Assembly (NCBI GenBank): GCA_001724855.1 | Contig: MEED01000022.1 | Location: forward strand, 31,343-95,342 | Reading direction: 5' to 3' | From: Lautropia sp. SCN 69-89 | Lineage (GTDB): Bacteria; Pseudomonadota; Gammaproteobacteria; Burkholderiales; Burkholderiaceae_E | Length of the DNA: 64,000 nucleotides | Shown here: one piece after another, positions 1-11,402 of the stretch | Layout: the number at the start of each line of letters is the position of its first letter | How positions within the stretch are numbered: the first letter of the stretch is position 1 | Translations under genes and position numbers: made by a program | Notes under the pieces: model-generated | Databases searched by the model: none | What the model was told of the DNA's origin: nothing | The model's input: the letters and a program-made list of their open reading frames with translations, nothing else

Positions 1-245
1 ATTTGCCGAGACTGCACCGGCCACCCGAGCCATCGGGGTACTTCCATATGACGGTGTGGGCGTTCATGGCCTTGCTCGGATGCGTCATTTTTTGACGCTG
101 AGCGGCACTCTCCGAGGAAATCGTTCACCGTCGGGCGCGATGAACGGTCATCGATCACCGACAGACGGCGGGATCGTGACGGAATTCACGCGACGCCGGC
201 GGGCCGGCGCAAGCAAGGGTTCGATGGCGGGCGATGCGGCCCCGG
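1..245. other. window edge, no gene recognised
   Basis: No convincing coding sequence is seen before the BON-domain gene. The only open frames are short, arginine- and proline-rich readings of GC-rich DNA with no ribosome binding site. The stretch is probably intergenic. Confidence 0.5.
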
Positions 246-980
246 TCAGGGCGCCGCCCTGACCTCGATCGCGCTGACCACTTCGTCGACCGCGAACAGC
301 GCCCAGGCGTCGAATTCGGCGCGACGGCGCTCCTCCTCGGTGCCGACGGCACCCGACAGCGTCACCACGCCGTTCTGGCAAGTCACCGTGATCTGGTCGC
401 GGCGCACCACCGGGTCGATCTCGTAGACCAGCCCCAGCGCGTCGATGATTTCGCCGTCGTTGTCCTCCTCGGGCGGAACGACCTCGAGTGAATTGATCAC
501 GTCGCGGCAACCCGCGGTCCACCAGGCCAGCACGCCGACGAGCCGCTTGTGCGACAGGCTGATGACCGTGCCCTCGAAAGTGACCACGCCGTCCTGGACG
601 GCGAAGTCGATCCTGCCGGCGCTGCGCGCCTCGACGTCGCGCAGCCCCCGGGCGCGCCCCTTGGCCATGACCCGGATCGCGCAATCGCGCAACTCCGGCT
701 CACCGAGCAGCAACGCTGCGAGCGCATCGCGAATCTCGCCGTCGGCACGCTGCTGCACCGGCGCGACGTGCAGGCGATCGACCACGCCGCGCACGCCGTC
801 GACCGCGGCCGCCAGACGAAGCGCGCGCTTCCTGGCCGCCACGCTCTCGACTTCGCCTTCGAGCACGACTGCGCCGGCATCGACTGCGATGCGAAGCGGA
901 TAACGATGGAGGTTGACGCGGCGCTCGTATTCGAGCGCCCCGCGCACCTGTTTCACGATGGTTTCCTCGGCGTTGGCCAT
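246..980 (-). CDS. triple BON-domain protein
   Basis: The 244-residue product is three consecutive BON repeats at roughly residues 6-72, 78-150 and 172-240. Each has the amphipathic start and the glycine turn in a 'GxVxLxGxV'-like strand, for example DGVVTFEGTV and NGVVTLSGAV. BON domains occur in OsmY-like and other envelope stress proteins and are thought to bind membranes or phospholipids. No signal peptide or lipobox is visible, so a cytoplasmic or membrane-peripheral location is more likely than the OsmY periplasmic one. The ATG at 980 is chosen because GGGAG lies about seven bases upstream and the protein then begins directly before the first repeat. It is transcribed away from the redox pair at 1150. 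The exact function is unknown. Confidence 0.85.
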   Translation of the reverse strand: MANAEETIVKQVRGALEYERRVNLHRYPLRIAVDAGAVVLEGEVESVAARKRALRLAAAVDGVRGVVDRLHVAPVQQRADGEIRDALAALLLGEPELRDCAIRVMAKGRARGLRDVEARSAGRIDFAVQDGVVTFEGTVISLSHKRLVGVLAWWTAGCRDVINSLEVVPPEEDNDGEIIDALGLVYEIDPVVRRDQITVTCQNGVVTLSGAVGTEEERRRAEFDAWALFAVDEVVSAIEVRAAP

Positions 981-1149
981 GGCTTCTCCCTCGCATCGGC
1001 TCCGCGGCAGTGCGCTCGATACCTTGCGCCGCATCGTCGACGCCGATCCTGACCTGCATCAACGACGCGGCGCCCTGCCCTCGCTGCAGGCACTTCGCCG
1101 AGCCTACCATCGGTGCACGAAACCACCCGCCGAAGGGAAGGATCGAGTC

Positions 1150-1833
1150 ATGGATCTGCTGGACTTCGCCCGCGGCCCGGCGCTCGCAGTCGCGCTGGCC
1201 GTTTTCGTGGCCGGCACCGCCTGGCGACTCGCCGGCGTACTGCGCCTGCCGCGCACGCGCGACCTGTCTGCCGCACGCGATGGCGCGCCCTCGAGGTTTG
1301 CGGCGGCCTGGCACGCGAACCTGCGTGCGATGTGGCCGCGCAGGGAGTTCACGCCGTCGGCACGCTTCGTCGCGCTCAACGGCTACCTGTTCCACGTCGG
1401 GCTCGCACTGGTGTTCTTCGGCTACGCGCCGCACATCGCCTTCGTGCGCCGGCTCACCGGCCTGTCGTGGCCGGCCCTGCCCGACTACGTGATGTACCTG
1501 GCTGCCGCGGCCACGATCGTCTCTCTGCTCGTGGCGCTGGGCATGCGCTTCGGCGACGCGGTGCGCAAGCGCATCTCCACCGCCGACGACCTGGTCGCCT
1601 GGGCCGTCACCTTCCTGCCGCTTCTCACCGGCATGGCGGTGACGATGGAGCCTTCGTCCACGGTACTGGCGCGCGAGGTCGTGCTGTACCGCACGCCGCT
1701 GGCCGTGCACCTGCTGTCGGTGGAGCTGCTCCTGCTGTGGTTCCCGTTCGGCAAGCTGATGCACGCGGTACTGTTCGTCTTCTCGCGCAGCGCCACCGGC
1801 GTGCGCTTCGGCCACCGGGGGGTGAGGCTATGA
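1150..1833 (+). CDS. NarI-like membrane cytochrome b subunit
   Basis: The 227-residue protein has five predicted membrane helices and resembles the nitrate reductase gamma (NarI)/DsrM family of quinone-interacting diheme cytochromes b. Candidate heme ligands are the His in LFHVGLALVFF (helix 2) and the two His in AVHLLSVE and KLMHAVLF (helix 5). The start is preceded by GGAAGGA. Its stop overlaps the start of the next gene (ATGA), a Fe-S protein of the HdrD/DsrK type, so the two probably form a membrane module exchanging electrons between the quinone pool and a cytoplasmic partner. No molybdenum enzyme or sulfite reductase gene lies nearby, so the substrate cannot be named. Confidence 0.8.
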   Translation: MDLLDFARGPALAVALAVFVAGTAWRLAGVLRLPRTRDLSAARDGAPSRFAAAWHANLRAMWPRREFTPSARFVALNGYLFHVGLALVFFGYAPHIAFVRRLTGLSWPALPDYVMYLAAAATIVSLLVALGMRFGDAVRKRISTADDLVAWAVTFLPLLTGMAVTMEPSSTVLAREVVLYRTPLAVHLLSVELLLLWFPFGKLMHAVLFVFSRSATGVRFGHRGVRL

Positions 1834-3134
1834 CTGCGGCCGCCGCGACCGCGCGCGCCCCCGACAGGCAGGGCACGCAGACCGACCAGGCACGGCTCGA
1901 TGCCGCAATGAGCAGCTTCGCGCGCTCCTTCGGGGTGACCGCGGCACTGCACATGGAATCGTGCGTGCGCTGCGGGCTGTGCGCCGACGCCTGTCACTTC
2001 TACGTCACCACCGGAGACCCGAAGTACACGCCGATCCACAAGCTCGAACCGTTCCGCCGCACCTATTTCCGCGAGGCGAGTCCGATCGCGCCGCTGGTAC
2101 GCGCCTTCGGCCTGGTGAAGAAGCCGACCATCGAGGATCTGGAGCAGTGGCAGGAGCTGATCTACGACTCCTGCACGATGTGCGGCCGCTGCACACTTGC
2201 GTGCCCGATGGGCATCGACATCGCCGAGCTGGTGAAGGAGGCGCGCCACGGCATGTTCGAGGCCGGCCTCGTGCCCGAGCGGCTCGCGCTGATGGATCGC
2301 GCCGCACGCCAGTGGGGCAGCACCGCGACGCCGGGCGAAGACCTGCCCGAGATCCTCGCCGAGGTGTCCGCGCAGTACGGCGTACCGATTCCCTGCAACC
2401 TCGAGCACGCCGACATGCTGGTGACCGCCGCGCCCGCGGAACTGGTCGAGCACACCAAGGCGCTGGCCGACGCGGCGAAGATCCTGAACCGCATCGGCGC
2501 GAGCTGGACCATGCACCAGGCCGGCTTCGACGCTTCGAACGTGGGTTTCAACAACGGCGACCTCGCGCTGCAGGAGAAGCTCACGCGCTCGCTCGTCGAC
2601 ACCGCGGTGCGAATCGGCGCGAAGACCCTGGTGCTGCCCGAATGCGGCCACGCCTACGGCGCGGCGCGCTGGGAGGCGGCGAAGTGGTACGGCAACGCGC
2701 TGCCGGTGCGCATCGTCCACATGACCGAGTTGCTCGATGAGCTGCTCGCCTCGGGCGCGATCCGCGTGCGCCGGATCGGCGACACCGCGACCTTCCACGA
2801 TCCGTGCCAGATCGTGCGCCGCGGCGGACTCGAAGCGGCCGCGCGCCGCGTGCTCGCCGCGCTCGGCCTCGACCTGATCGAGCTCGAGGCGCACGGGCTC
2901 GGCGGCTATTGCTGCGGCGGCGGTGGAGGCGTGGTGTCGAACCAGCGGGCCGCGCCGCTGCGCCACAGGGTCTTCGAGCTGAAGAAACGGCAGATCGAGG
3001 CGACCGGCGCGAAGCGCTTCGTGACCAGCTGCGGGCAGTGCCGGATCACGCTGGAGATGGGCGCGAAGCACGCGAGGTGGGACAGGTCGACCGAGAGCCT
3101 GCTCGAACTGGTGGCGGACCACCTCGCCGACTGA
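1830..3134 (+). CDS. HdrD/DsrK-like iron-sulfur protein
   Basis: This 434-residue soluble protein carries two N-terminal [4Fe-4S] motifs (CVRCGLCADACH and CTMCGRCTLACP) and a C-terminal CCG module with HDPC, GGYCCGGGGG and SCGQC, as in heterodisulfide reductase subunit D, DsrK and GlpC. The first CCG repeat appears degenerate: around residues 260-330 only PECGHAY remains and no CCG is present. It starts inside the stop codon of the NarI-like gene, so translational coupling and a stable complex are likely. By analogy it moves electrons between a membrane diheme cytochrome and a thiol/disulfide or other cytoplasmic donor. The partner substrate is unknown. Confidence 0.85.
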   Translation: MTAAAATARAPDRQGTQTDQARLDAAMSSFARSFGVTAALHMESCVRCGLCADACHFYVTTGDPKYTPIHKLEPFRRTYFREASPIAPLVRAFGLVKKPTIEDLEQWQELIYDSCTMCGRCTLACPMGIDIAELVKEARHGMFEAGLVPERLALMDRAARQWGSTATPGEDLPEILAEVSAQYGVPIPCNLEHADMLVTAAPAELVEHTKALADAAKILNRIGASWTMHQAGFDASNVGFNNGDLALQEKLTRSLVDTAVRIGAKTLVLPECGHAYGAARWEAAKWYGNALPVRIVHMTELLDELLASGAIRVRRIGDTATFHDPCQIVRRGGLEAAARRVLAALGLDLIELEAHGLGGYCCGGGGGVVSNQRAAPLRHRVFELKKRQIEATGAKRFVTSCGQCRITLEMGAKHARWDRSTESLLELVADHLAD

Positions 3135-3159
3135 AGTCGCGAGCGGCCCGAGGCTTCAG
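3131..3159. terminator. weak hairpin between convergent genes
   Basis: CTGAAG and CTTCAG form a 6-bp inverted repeat that spans both stop codons of the convergent genes. It has no T-run. A termination role is possible but poorly supported. Confidence 0.3.
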
Positions 3160-3887
3160 CGTTTCGCGGTCACGCCGAGCACGAGCTCGATCCTGCGGCG
3201 AATCGCGGCGGCGGCCTGCGCGTCGCCGGCGGCCTGCGCGCGCTTTTCCTGCACACCCAACCAGGACAGCAGCGGGCGGCGCCAGCCCTGGGCCGACGCG
3301 GTGTCCACCGCCTCGGCGATGCCGGCGGGGGCGATGCGCCCGGTGCGAAACAGCGCCCCGGCGGCCACGAGCCGCGACAGCGGATCCTCGATCGCGGCGA
3401 GCGCTGCGCCCTGCGCAGCCCGCGTCGACCCTGCTCCGTCCTGCACCGATGCCGCCCCGTGCTGCGCCACCACTGCCCGATGCGGGGCCGGCAGCAGCGC
3501 CACGTCGAGCCCCTGCCAGTCGGCCGCCAGATAGGCCGCGTAGGCGCGCGCGGCCGGGCCGGCATCGTGCGCCAGTGGCCCGAAGCCCGGGCAGTCGTCG
3601 AACTCGAGGCTCGCCACCTGCAGCGCGCAACGAGTGAGTTCGGCCTGTGCGACGAGGCGCGCATCGCCGGTGCTAGCCAGCTCACTGCGCGCCCGCGCGA
3701 ACTCCTGCGCGGCCACACGCGACTGTCCGCGCATCCAGGCCGACTCGAAAGCGTCGAGCGCGCCGCGCGCATCGAGCCGCCACTGCGGCGGCGCCGGGCC
3801 GCTCGCGCAGGCAGCCAGCAGCGCGGCGACGACCAGCGCAGTAAGGCCGCACAACACGCGTCGCGTCGTCACGCCAGGCGTCGTCAC
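3156..3887 (-). CDS. ABC-transport auxiliary lipoprotein (MCE system)
   Basis: The 243-residue protein begins with a hydrophobic signal and lipobox (ALLAAC, Cys27), so it should be a lipidated periplasmic or outer-membrane protein. The rest is alanine-rich and helical. The GTG start overlaps the stop of the MlaD-like gene (GTGA), which places it last in a permease/MCE/lipoprotein operon and suggests it is the auxiliary lipoprotein, as PqiC is for PqiB. The sequence itself is too low in complexity for me to assign it to that family. It converges on the Fe-S gene with 21 bases between the stop codons. Confidence 0.6.
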   Translation of the reverse strand: MTTPGVTTRRVLCGLTALVVAALLAACASGPAPPQWRLDARGALDAFESAWMRGQSRVAAQEFARARSELASTGDARLVAQAELTRCALQVASLEFDDCPGFGPLAHDAGPAARAYAAYLAADWQGLDVALLPAPHRAVVAQHGAASVQDGAGSTRAAQGAALAAIEDPLSRLVAAGALFRTGRIAPAGIAEAVDTASAQGWRRPLLSWLGVQEKRAQAAGDAQAAAAIRRRIELVLGVTAKR

Positions 3888-4885
3888 GGCAGCCTCAACT
3901 CGGTGTCGCGGCTGAACGGCCACTTGCGGTTGATCTCGTCGATCAGCCGCCCGGTCTTGCGCAGGCTCGACTCGACCTCGGCGCGCAGCGCAGGCAGATC
4001 GGCGGTGGCGGCGCGCGTGTCGCCGGCAATCGCCTGCGCATCGGCGAGCAGCGCATCGAGCCTGGCGAGACTCTGACGCGCCTCGCCCAGCATCGCGTTG
4101 ACCTGTTGCACCGCACGCTGCGTCTCGTCGATCACGCCGCCCTCGCCCAGTACGCGCCGGTCGGCCGTGGCAAGCGTGCCCTCGAGCTTCCGGCCCAGGC
4201 CGTCGAGGCGGCGTGCCAGCGCGTCGACCGAGGCGAGCACTTCGTTGGTCCGCCCGATCGCGTCGATCACCTTCTTCGCCTCTTCTTCGCTGCCGAGCAT
4301 CGCGGTGAGCATCCCGTAGCGCCCGCCCATCCGGTCAGTGAGCGTGCGCACGCCTTGCAGGCCACGGTTCACGTCGGAATCTTCGGCGGTCATCCGCTCG
4401 ACGTTCTCGACCAGCCGTTTGACGCTCGCCACCAGCGCCGGCAACTCGTCGGTGGTGTCGCCGCGCAACACCGGCCGCACCGCACCGTCTGGCAGCGGCG
4501 CATCGCCGAGGTCGCCGGTGAACGCGCGCAGCCGCGCCCCGCCCACCAGCCCGCGCTCGAGCGTGAATACGCTGGAGGCGCGCAGCCACTGGGCGGCCGA
4601 GCGCGGCACGTCGACCTCGATGCGCGCCTGGCCGGTACGCGCCAGCTCGATGCGCTGCACGCGGCCGACCGGGAAGCCGGAGAAGGTCAGGTCCGAGCCC
4701 ACCGACACGCCCTCGGCGTTGTCGGCCATCAGCACCAGGCGCTGGGTCTCCTCGAAGGTGCCGCGCGCATAGAGCACGTAGCCCAGGAACGCTGCCAGCA
4801 GGCCGAAGGTGAACACCAGCAGCAGCGTCGCCTTGGCGCCGACGTTGCGCACCGGTTCGAGGTTTCGCGGCTCTTCGTCGGCCAT
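3884..4885 (-). CDS. MlaD-like MCE-domain lipid transport protein
   Basis: The 333-residue protein has one N-terminal membrane helix (about residues 17-40) followed by an MCE domain (about 45-125, with the VSVGSDLTFSGFPVGRVQRIEL segment broken by a turn) and a long helical C-terminal region. MCE proteins of this type form hexameric rings in the periplasm that pass phospholipids or other hydrophobic molecules between membranes. It lies 7 bases after the MlaE-like permease and overlaps the lipoprotein gene, giving the usual permease, MCE, lipoprotein order. The helical tail could form a tunnel or needle, as described for longer MCE proteins. Confidence 0.85.
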   Translation of the reverse strand: MADEEPRNLEPVRNVGAKATLLLVFTFGLLAAFLGYVLYARGTFEETQRLVLMADNAEGVSVGSDLTFSGFPVGRVQRIELARTGQARIEVDVPRSAAQWLRASSVFTLERGLVGGARLRAFTGDLGDAPLPDGAVRPVLRGDTTDELPALVASVKRLVENVERMTAEDSDVNRGLQGVRTLTDRMGGRYGMLTAMLGSEEEAKKVIDAIGRTNEVLASVDALARRLDGLGRKLEGTLATADRRVLGEGGVIDETQRAVQQVNAMLGEARQSLARLDALLADAQAIAGDTRAATADLPALRAEVESSLRKTGRLIDEINRKWPFSRDTELRLP

Positions 4886-4892
4886 GTCGACC

Positions 4893-5699
4893 TCAGGCGT
4901 AGGTGACGCCGAGAAAGACGATCTCGACCAGCCCGAGCGCGGCCCCCAGCCGCACCATGCCGCGGCGCACCGCGCCCGGCACCTGCGCGCGCTCGCGCCC
5001 GATGCCGAGTGCGGCGGCGATCGGGATCGCCCCGACTGCCACGCCGAACAGGGTCGTCTTGATCAGGTAGCCCGCGACGATCAGGGGATCGAACACGTGG
5101 CCGGTGACGCGAACGAAGGAGCCCGCCGCCCACGGCGACAAGCCGTAGAGCTCGACATAGGCAAGCGCGAGCGCCACCAGACCGTTCGACAAAGTGAGAA
5201 GCATCACCGCCACCAGGCTGCCGATCGCGCGCGGCACCAGTTCGACCGCGAGCGGATCGCGCCCGGCGCGCGCCAGCCGCTCGAACTCGCCGTCGACGTG
5301 CTTCAGCGCCACCTCGGCGCCGTTCGCGGCGCCCGACCGCAGCCCGACGAACAGCGCCGCGAACAGCGGGATCAGCTCGAGGGCGAGCACGCGCACCGTG
5401 AGTTCGAGCGCGTACTGCGCCAGTCCGTAAGCCTGCGCCGTGCCGATCACGATGCGCACCAGCACGAAGCCGAGCACCGCGAAGGCGAGCGTGAATCCGG
5501 GCAGCGGGAGCCAGGCCGAGAAATGGATCTGGCGCGCCGCGACCCGCCGCGCATCGCGGCTCCAGGCCGACGGCGACAGCGCAGTGACCACCACCACCGC
5601 CGCGAACCGGATCGCGCGCAGCCGCCCCGCCAGGGCGCCGGAAAGGCTCGCGCCCCGCGCGCCGACTTCGCGAAGCACCGAATGGCGAGCTTGCGACAT
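4893..5699 (-). CDS. MlaE-like ABC permease
   Basis: This 268-residue polytopic protein matches the MlaE/YrbE permease family: an N-terminal interfacial segment, then five or six membrane helices with the family's small-residue loop (LFVGLRSGAANGAEVALKH) and a C-terminal hydrophobic segment. It would form the membrane channel of an MCE lipid transporter. The usual ATPase partner (MlaF) is not adjacent. The next gene upstream encodes an ATPase of the nitrate/taurine type that sits in its own operon with its own permease. Either an MlaF encoded elsewhere serves this set, or the set is energised differently. Confidence 0.85.
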   Translation of the reverse strand: MSQARHSVLREVGARGASLSGALAGRLRAIRFAAVVVVTALSPSAWSRDARRVAARQIHFSAWLPLPGFTLAFAVLGFVLVRIVIGTAQAYGLAQYALELTVRVLALELIPLFAALFVGLRSGAANGAEVALKHVDGEFERLARAGRDPLAVELVPRAIGSLVAVMLLTLSNGLVALALAYVELYGLSPWAAGSFVRVTGHVFDPLIVAGYLIKTTLFGVAVGAIPIAAALGIGRERAQVPGAVRRGMVRLGAALGLVEIVFLGVTYA

Positions 5700-5744
5700 G
5701 CGGCGATGATAGCGCGCAGCGCCGTCCGACCGCCGTCGGCCCGC

Positions 5745-8773
<3,029 letters not shown>

Positions 8774-8888
8774 GGCCGCGGATTATCGCAAGGATCTGCG
8801 GCCGCGCGGGGAGCAGCCGCACCGGGGCGGCCGCGCGGAAATGGCCGCGCGAGGGGCGGCCGGCGCCGCGCCCCGGGGTCCTGCGTTT

Positions 8889-9869
8889 CTACAGCAGCTG
8901 CGCGCGAAGTTCGGCCGGGCTCTTCGGCGACAGCAGCGCCGGCGCGATGTCGAACACGGTGCGCGCGCCGAACTCGCCGGCCTGCGCGAGGCGGAACGCA
9001 GCGCGCGCGTACGCGACGAGCACGCTGGCGGTGAACTCCGGATTGCTGTCGAGCTCGAGCTTGAATTCCATGAGCTGCGAGGTGTCCTGCCCGGTCTTGC
9101 CGGTGCGCAGCACGAATCCGCCGTGCGGCATCGCCGAGTGCTCGCGCCGCAGCGTGTCGGCATCGACGAAGCGCACCGCGGTGTCGTAGTCGGAAAAATA
9201 ATCGGGCATCGTGACGATCGCGCGCTCGACCGCCGCCGCATCGGCGCCCTCTTCGAGCACGACGTAGCATTCGCGCGTGTGCCTTTCGCGGGTCGACAGC
9301 ACCGGCCGATCGCCGCTGCGCACCCGCTCGATCGCCGTCGGCACCGGCACCGTGTACTGCACGCCCGCACGCACGCCGGGCACCCGGCGGATCGCGTCGG
9401 AATGGCCCTGGCTGAGCCCGCGGCCCCAGAAGGTGTAGGTGGCGCCGTCGGCAAGCACCGATTCGCCGTACACGCGCGCCAGCGAGAACAGGCCCGGATC
9501 CCAGCCGACCGCGATCACCGCGGCGCGGTCGTTGGCACGCGCCGCACGATCGACCGCGTCGAAATACTCGGGGATCCGCGCGTGCGTGTCGAAGCTGTCG
9601 ACCGTGTTGAAGCGCGCGGCCAGCGCCGGCCCCTGCTCGGGGAGGTCGGATTTCGAGCCCCCGCACAGCACCAGCACGTCGATGCCCGCGGCGAAGGCGT
9701 CGATCGCGTCGAGCCGGTGCACCTGCGCGCCCAGGGTACGCACCGAACCGGGATCGCGCCGCGTGAAGACGCCCGCCAGCGCCATGTCGGGGTTCTGCGC
9801 GATCGCCGCCTCGACGCCGCGTCCGAGATTGCCATAGCCGGCGATTCCGATCCTGATTCTCTGGTTCAC
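8889..9869 (-). CDS. ddh: meso-diaminopimelate D-dehydrogenase
   Basis: This 326-residue NADPH enzyme interconverts tetrahydrodipicolinate plus ammonia with meso-diaminopimelate, a one-step bypass of the acylated lysine/peptidoglycan route. The Rossmann motif GIAGYGNLGRGVE is at the start. Family signatures as I recall them from Corynebacterium Ddh are FWGRGLSQGHSDAIRR, the MPDYFSDY segment and HGGFVL. The start is GTG (9869), since no ATG gives the whole first strand. lysC and dapA of the same pathway are elsewhere in this window. The promoter region is shared with the divergent PLP decarboxylase gene. Confidence 0.9.
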   Translation of the reverse strand: MNQRIRIGIAGYGNLGRGVEAAIAQNPDMALAGVFTRRDPGSVRTLGAQVHRLDAIDAFAAGIDVLVLCGGSKSDLPEQGPALAARFNTVDSFDTHARIPEYFDAVDRAARANDRAAVIAVGWDPGLFSLARVYGESVLADGATYTFWGRGLSQGHSDAIRRVPGVRAGVQYTVPVPTAIERVRSGDRPVLSTRERHTRECYVVLEEGADAAAVERAIVTMPDYFSDYDTAVRFVDADTLRREHSAMPHGGFVLRTGKTGQDTSQLMEFKLELDSNPEFTASVLVAYARAAFRLAQAGEFGARTVFDIAPALLSPKSPAELRAQLL

Positions 9870-9970
9870 GGTCGATGCCCCGCGCGTTCGCGCCTGTTGG
9901 AAAGGCGCGATTATGCTACGCGCCGGCGCTGTAGACTCGCGACGTCATCCCAAGAAAGGAGCGCGCGCGC

Positions 9971-11188
9971 ATGGACCGCGACTTCCTTGCCAGCGACGAC
10001 GGACTGCTCCACGCGCTCGAACTGCTGCGCCGCGACCACGCGGACGTGGCCGCGATCGACCTGCCCGCGCGGCTGCCCGACGCGGGGCTCGGCCCCCGAG
10101 AGGCGCTCGACCTGCTGGCGCCGATCGTGCTGGGCCGCGCAGCGCGGCTGAACGAGCCGACTGCGTTCGCGCACATGGATCCTCCGACCCCGTGGATCAC
10201 CTGGGCCACGACGCTGTGGAACGCGTCGCTGAACCAGAACCTGCTTCATCCGGCCACCGCGCCCGCGGCCCGTGAACTCGAAGCGAAGGTGCTCGCGTGG
10301 CTCGCGCCCTGCTTCGGCATGTCGGGCGGCCACATGACGCCCGGATCCACGCTGGCCAACCTGACCGCGCTCTGGGCCGCGCGCGAGTGCGCCGGCATCC
10401 GCGAGGTCGTGGCCTCGGCGAGCGCGCATCTGTCGGTCGGCAAGGCAGCCCATATCCTCGGCCTGGGCTTCCGGCAGCTGCCCGTGGATGCGTCGGGTGC
10501 GCTGCGGCGCGACGCGTTGCCGGACCTGTCGCGCGCCGCACTGGTGCTCACCGCGGGCACGACGAGCACCGGCGCGATCGACCCGCTCGACGCGGTGGGC
10601 CGCGCGGCGTGGACGCACGTGGACGCGGCCTGGGCCGGGCCGCTGCGGCTCACCCGCCACGCGGCTCGGCTGGCCGGCATCGAACGCGCCGACTCGGTCG
10701 CGGTCTCCGCGCACAAGTGGCTGTTCCAGCCCAAGGAATCCGCGCTGGTGCTGTTTCGCGACAACGCGAAGGCCAGTGCGGCGATCAGCTTCGGCGGCGC
10801 CTACCTGGCCGTGCCCAATGTCGGCGTGCTGGGCTCGCACGGCGCGACCGCGGTGCCGCTGCTGGCGACGCTGCTCGCCTGGGGCCGAAGCGGTCTTGCC
10901 GCACGGATCGAGCGTTGCGTCGAGCTCGCCGAGCGCTTCGCGCAGTTCGTCCGCGACGACGCGCGCCTCGAATTGCTCGCGCCGCCGCAGTCGGCCATCG
11001 TCGCCTGGAGGCCCAGACAGGCCGCGGCGTTCGAGCGCGTGCGCGAGTCATTGCCGCCGGGATCGACCTCGACCACCATGTTGGCGGGCGAACCGTGGTT
11101 CAGGAACGTGGCGGCCAATCCGGATGCCGACGTCCAGCTGCTGGCCGACGCGGTACGCCGGGCGCTTCGAACGGGAGCGATCCCATGA
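9971..11188 (+). CDS. PLP-dependent decarboxylase (group II type)
   Basis: The 405-residue protein has the group II (glutamate/aromatic amino acid/diaminobutyrate) decarboxylase fold: a substrate-side segment with GGHMTPGSTLANLTALW, the cofactor aspartate in HVDAAWAG, and the PLP lysine in SAHKWLF. It is shorter than the usual 470-550 residues, mostly at the C-terminus. GGAG lies about ten bases before the ATG. It is divergent from diaminopimelate dehydrogenase, so a diamino acid substrate is a reasonable guess but only a guess. The stop overlaps the start of a 58-residue ORF. Confidence 0.75.
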   Translation: MDRDFLASDDGLLHALELLRRDHADVAAIDLPARLPDAGLGPREALDLLAPIVLGRAARLNEPTAFAHMDPPTPWITWATTLWNASLNQNLLHPATAPAARELEAKVLAWLAPCFGMSGGHMTPGSTLANLTALWAARECAGIREVVASASAHLSVGKAAHILGLGFRQLPVDASGALRRDALPDLSRAALVLTAGTTSTGAIDPLDAVGRAAWTHVDAAWAGPLRLTRHAARLAGIERADSVAVSAHKWLFQPKESALVLFRDNAKASAAISFGGAYLAVPNVGVLGSHGATAVPLLATLLAWGRSGLAARIERCVELAERFAQFVRDDARLELLAPPQSAIVAWRPRQAAAFERVRESLPPGSTSTTMLAGEPWFRNVAANPDADVQLLADAVRRALRTGAIP

Positions 11189-11361
11189 CCATCGCAGAAC
11201 CCCGATCGGAGCAGCTGCAACGGCAGTTGCTCGCGCTGCGCCAGGCGGCGCGGCGCAGGGACCACTTCGCCCACCTGCCGACGTTCCGGACGGCCTTCGT
11301 GCGGGGGATCCTGCAATTCCGCAAGGAATTGCGGAGCCTGCGCCGGGACAGGGATGTGTGA
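11185..11361 (+). CDS. small basic protein of unknown function
   Basis: A 58-residue basic, helix-prone product starts inside the stop codon of the PLP decarboxylase gene (ATGA), so translation is probably coupled. It is rich in Arg, Gln and Leu and has no signal, cysteine pair or membrane segment. I do not recognise a family. Possible roles are a small partner of the decarboxylase or a remnant of a larger gene. Confidence 0.5.
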   Translation: MTIAEPRSEQLQRQLLALRQAARRRDHFAHLPTFRTAFVRGILQFRKELRSLRRDRDV

Positions 11362-11402
11362 GCGGCGTGCCGGCAAGCGCGCAATCGGCCAGAAGCCTGT
11401 TC

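Noticed and set aside
56..262. 68-codon ORF at the window start
   Set aside because: It has no ribosome binding site or similarity and overlaps the 3' end of the BON gene.
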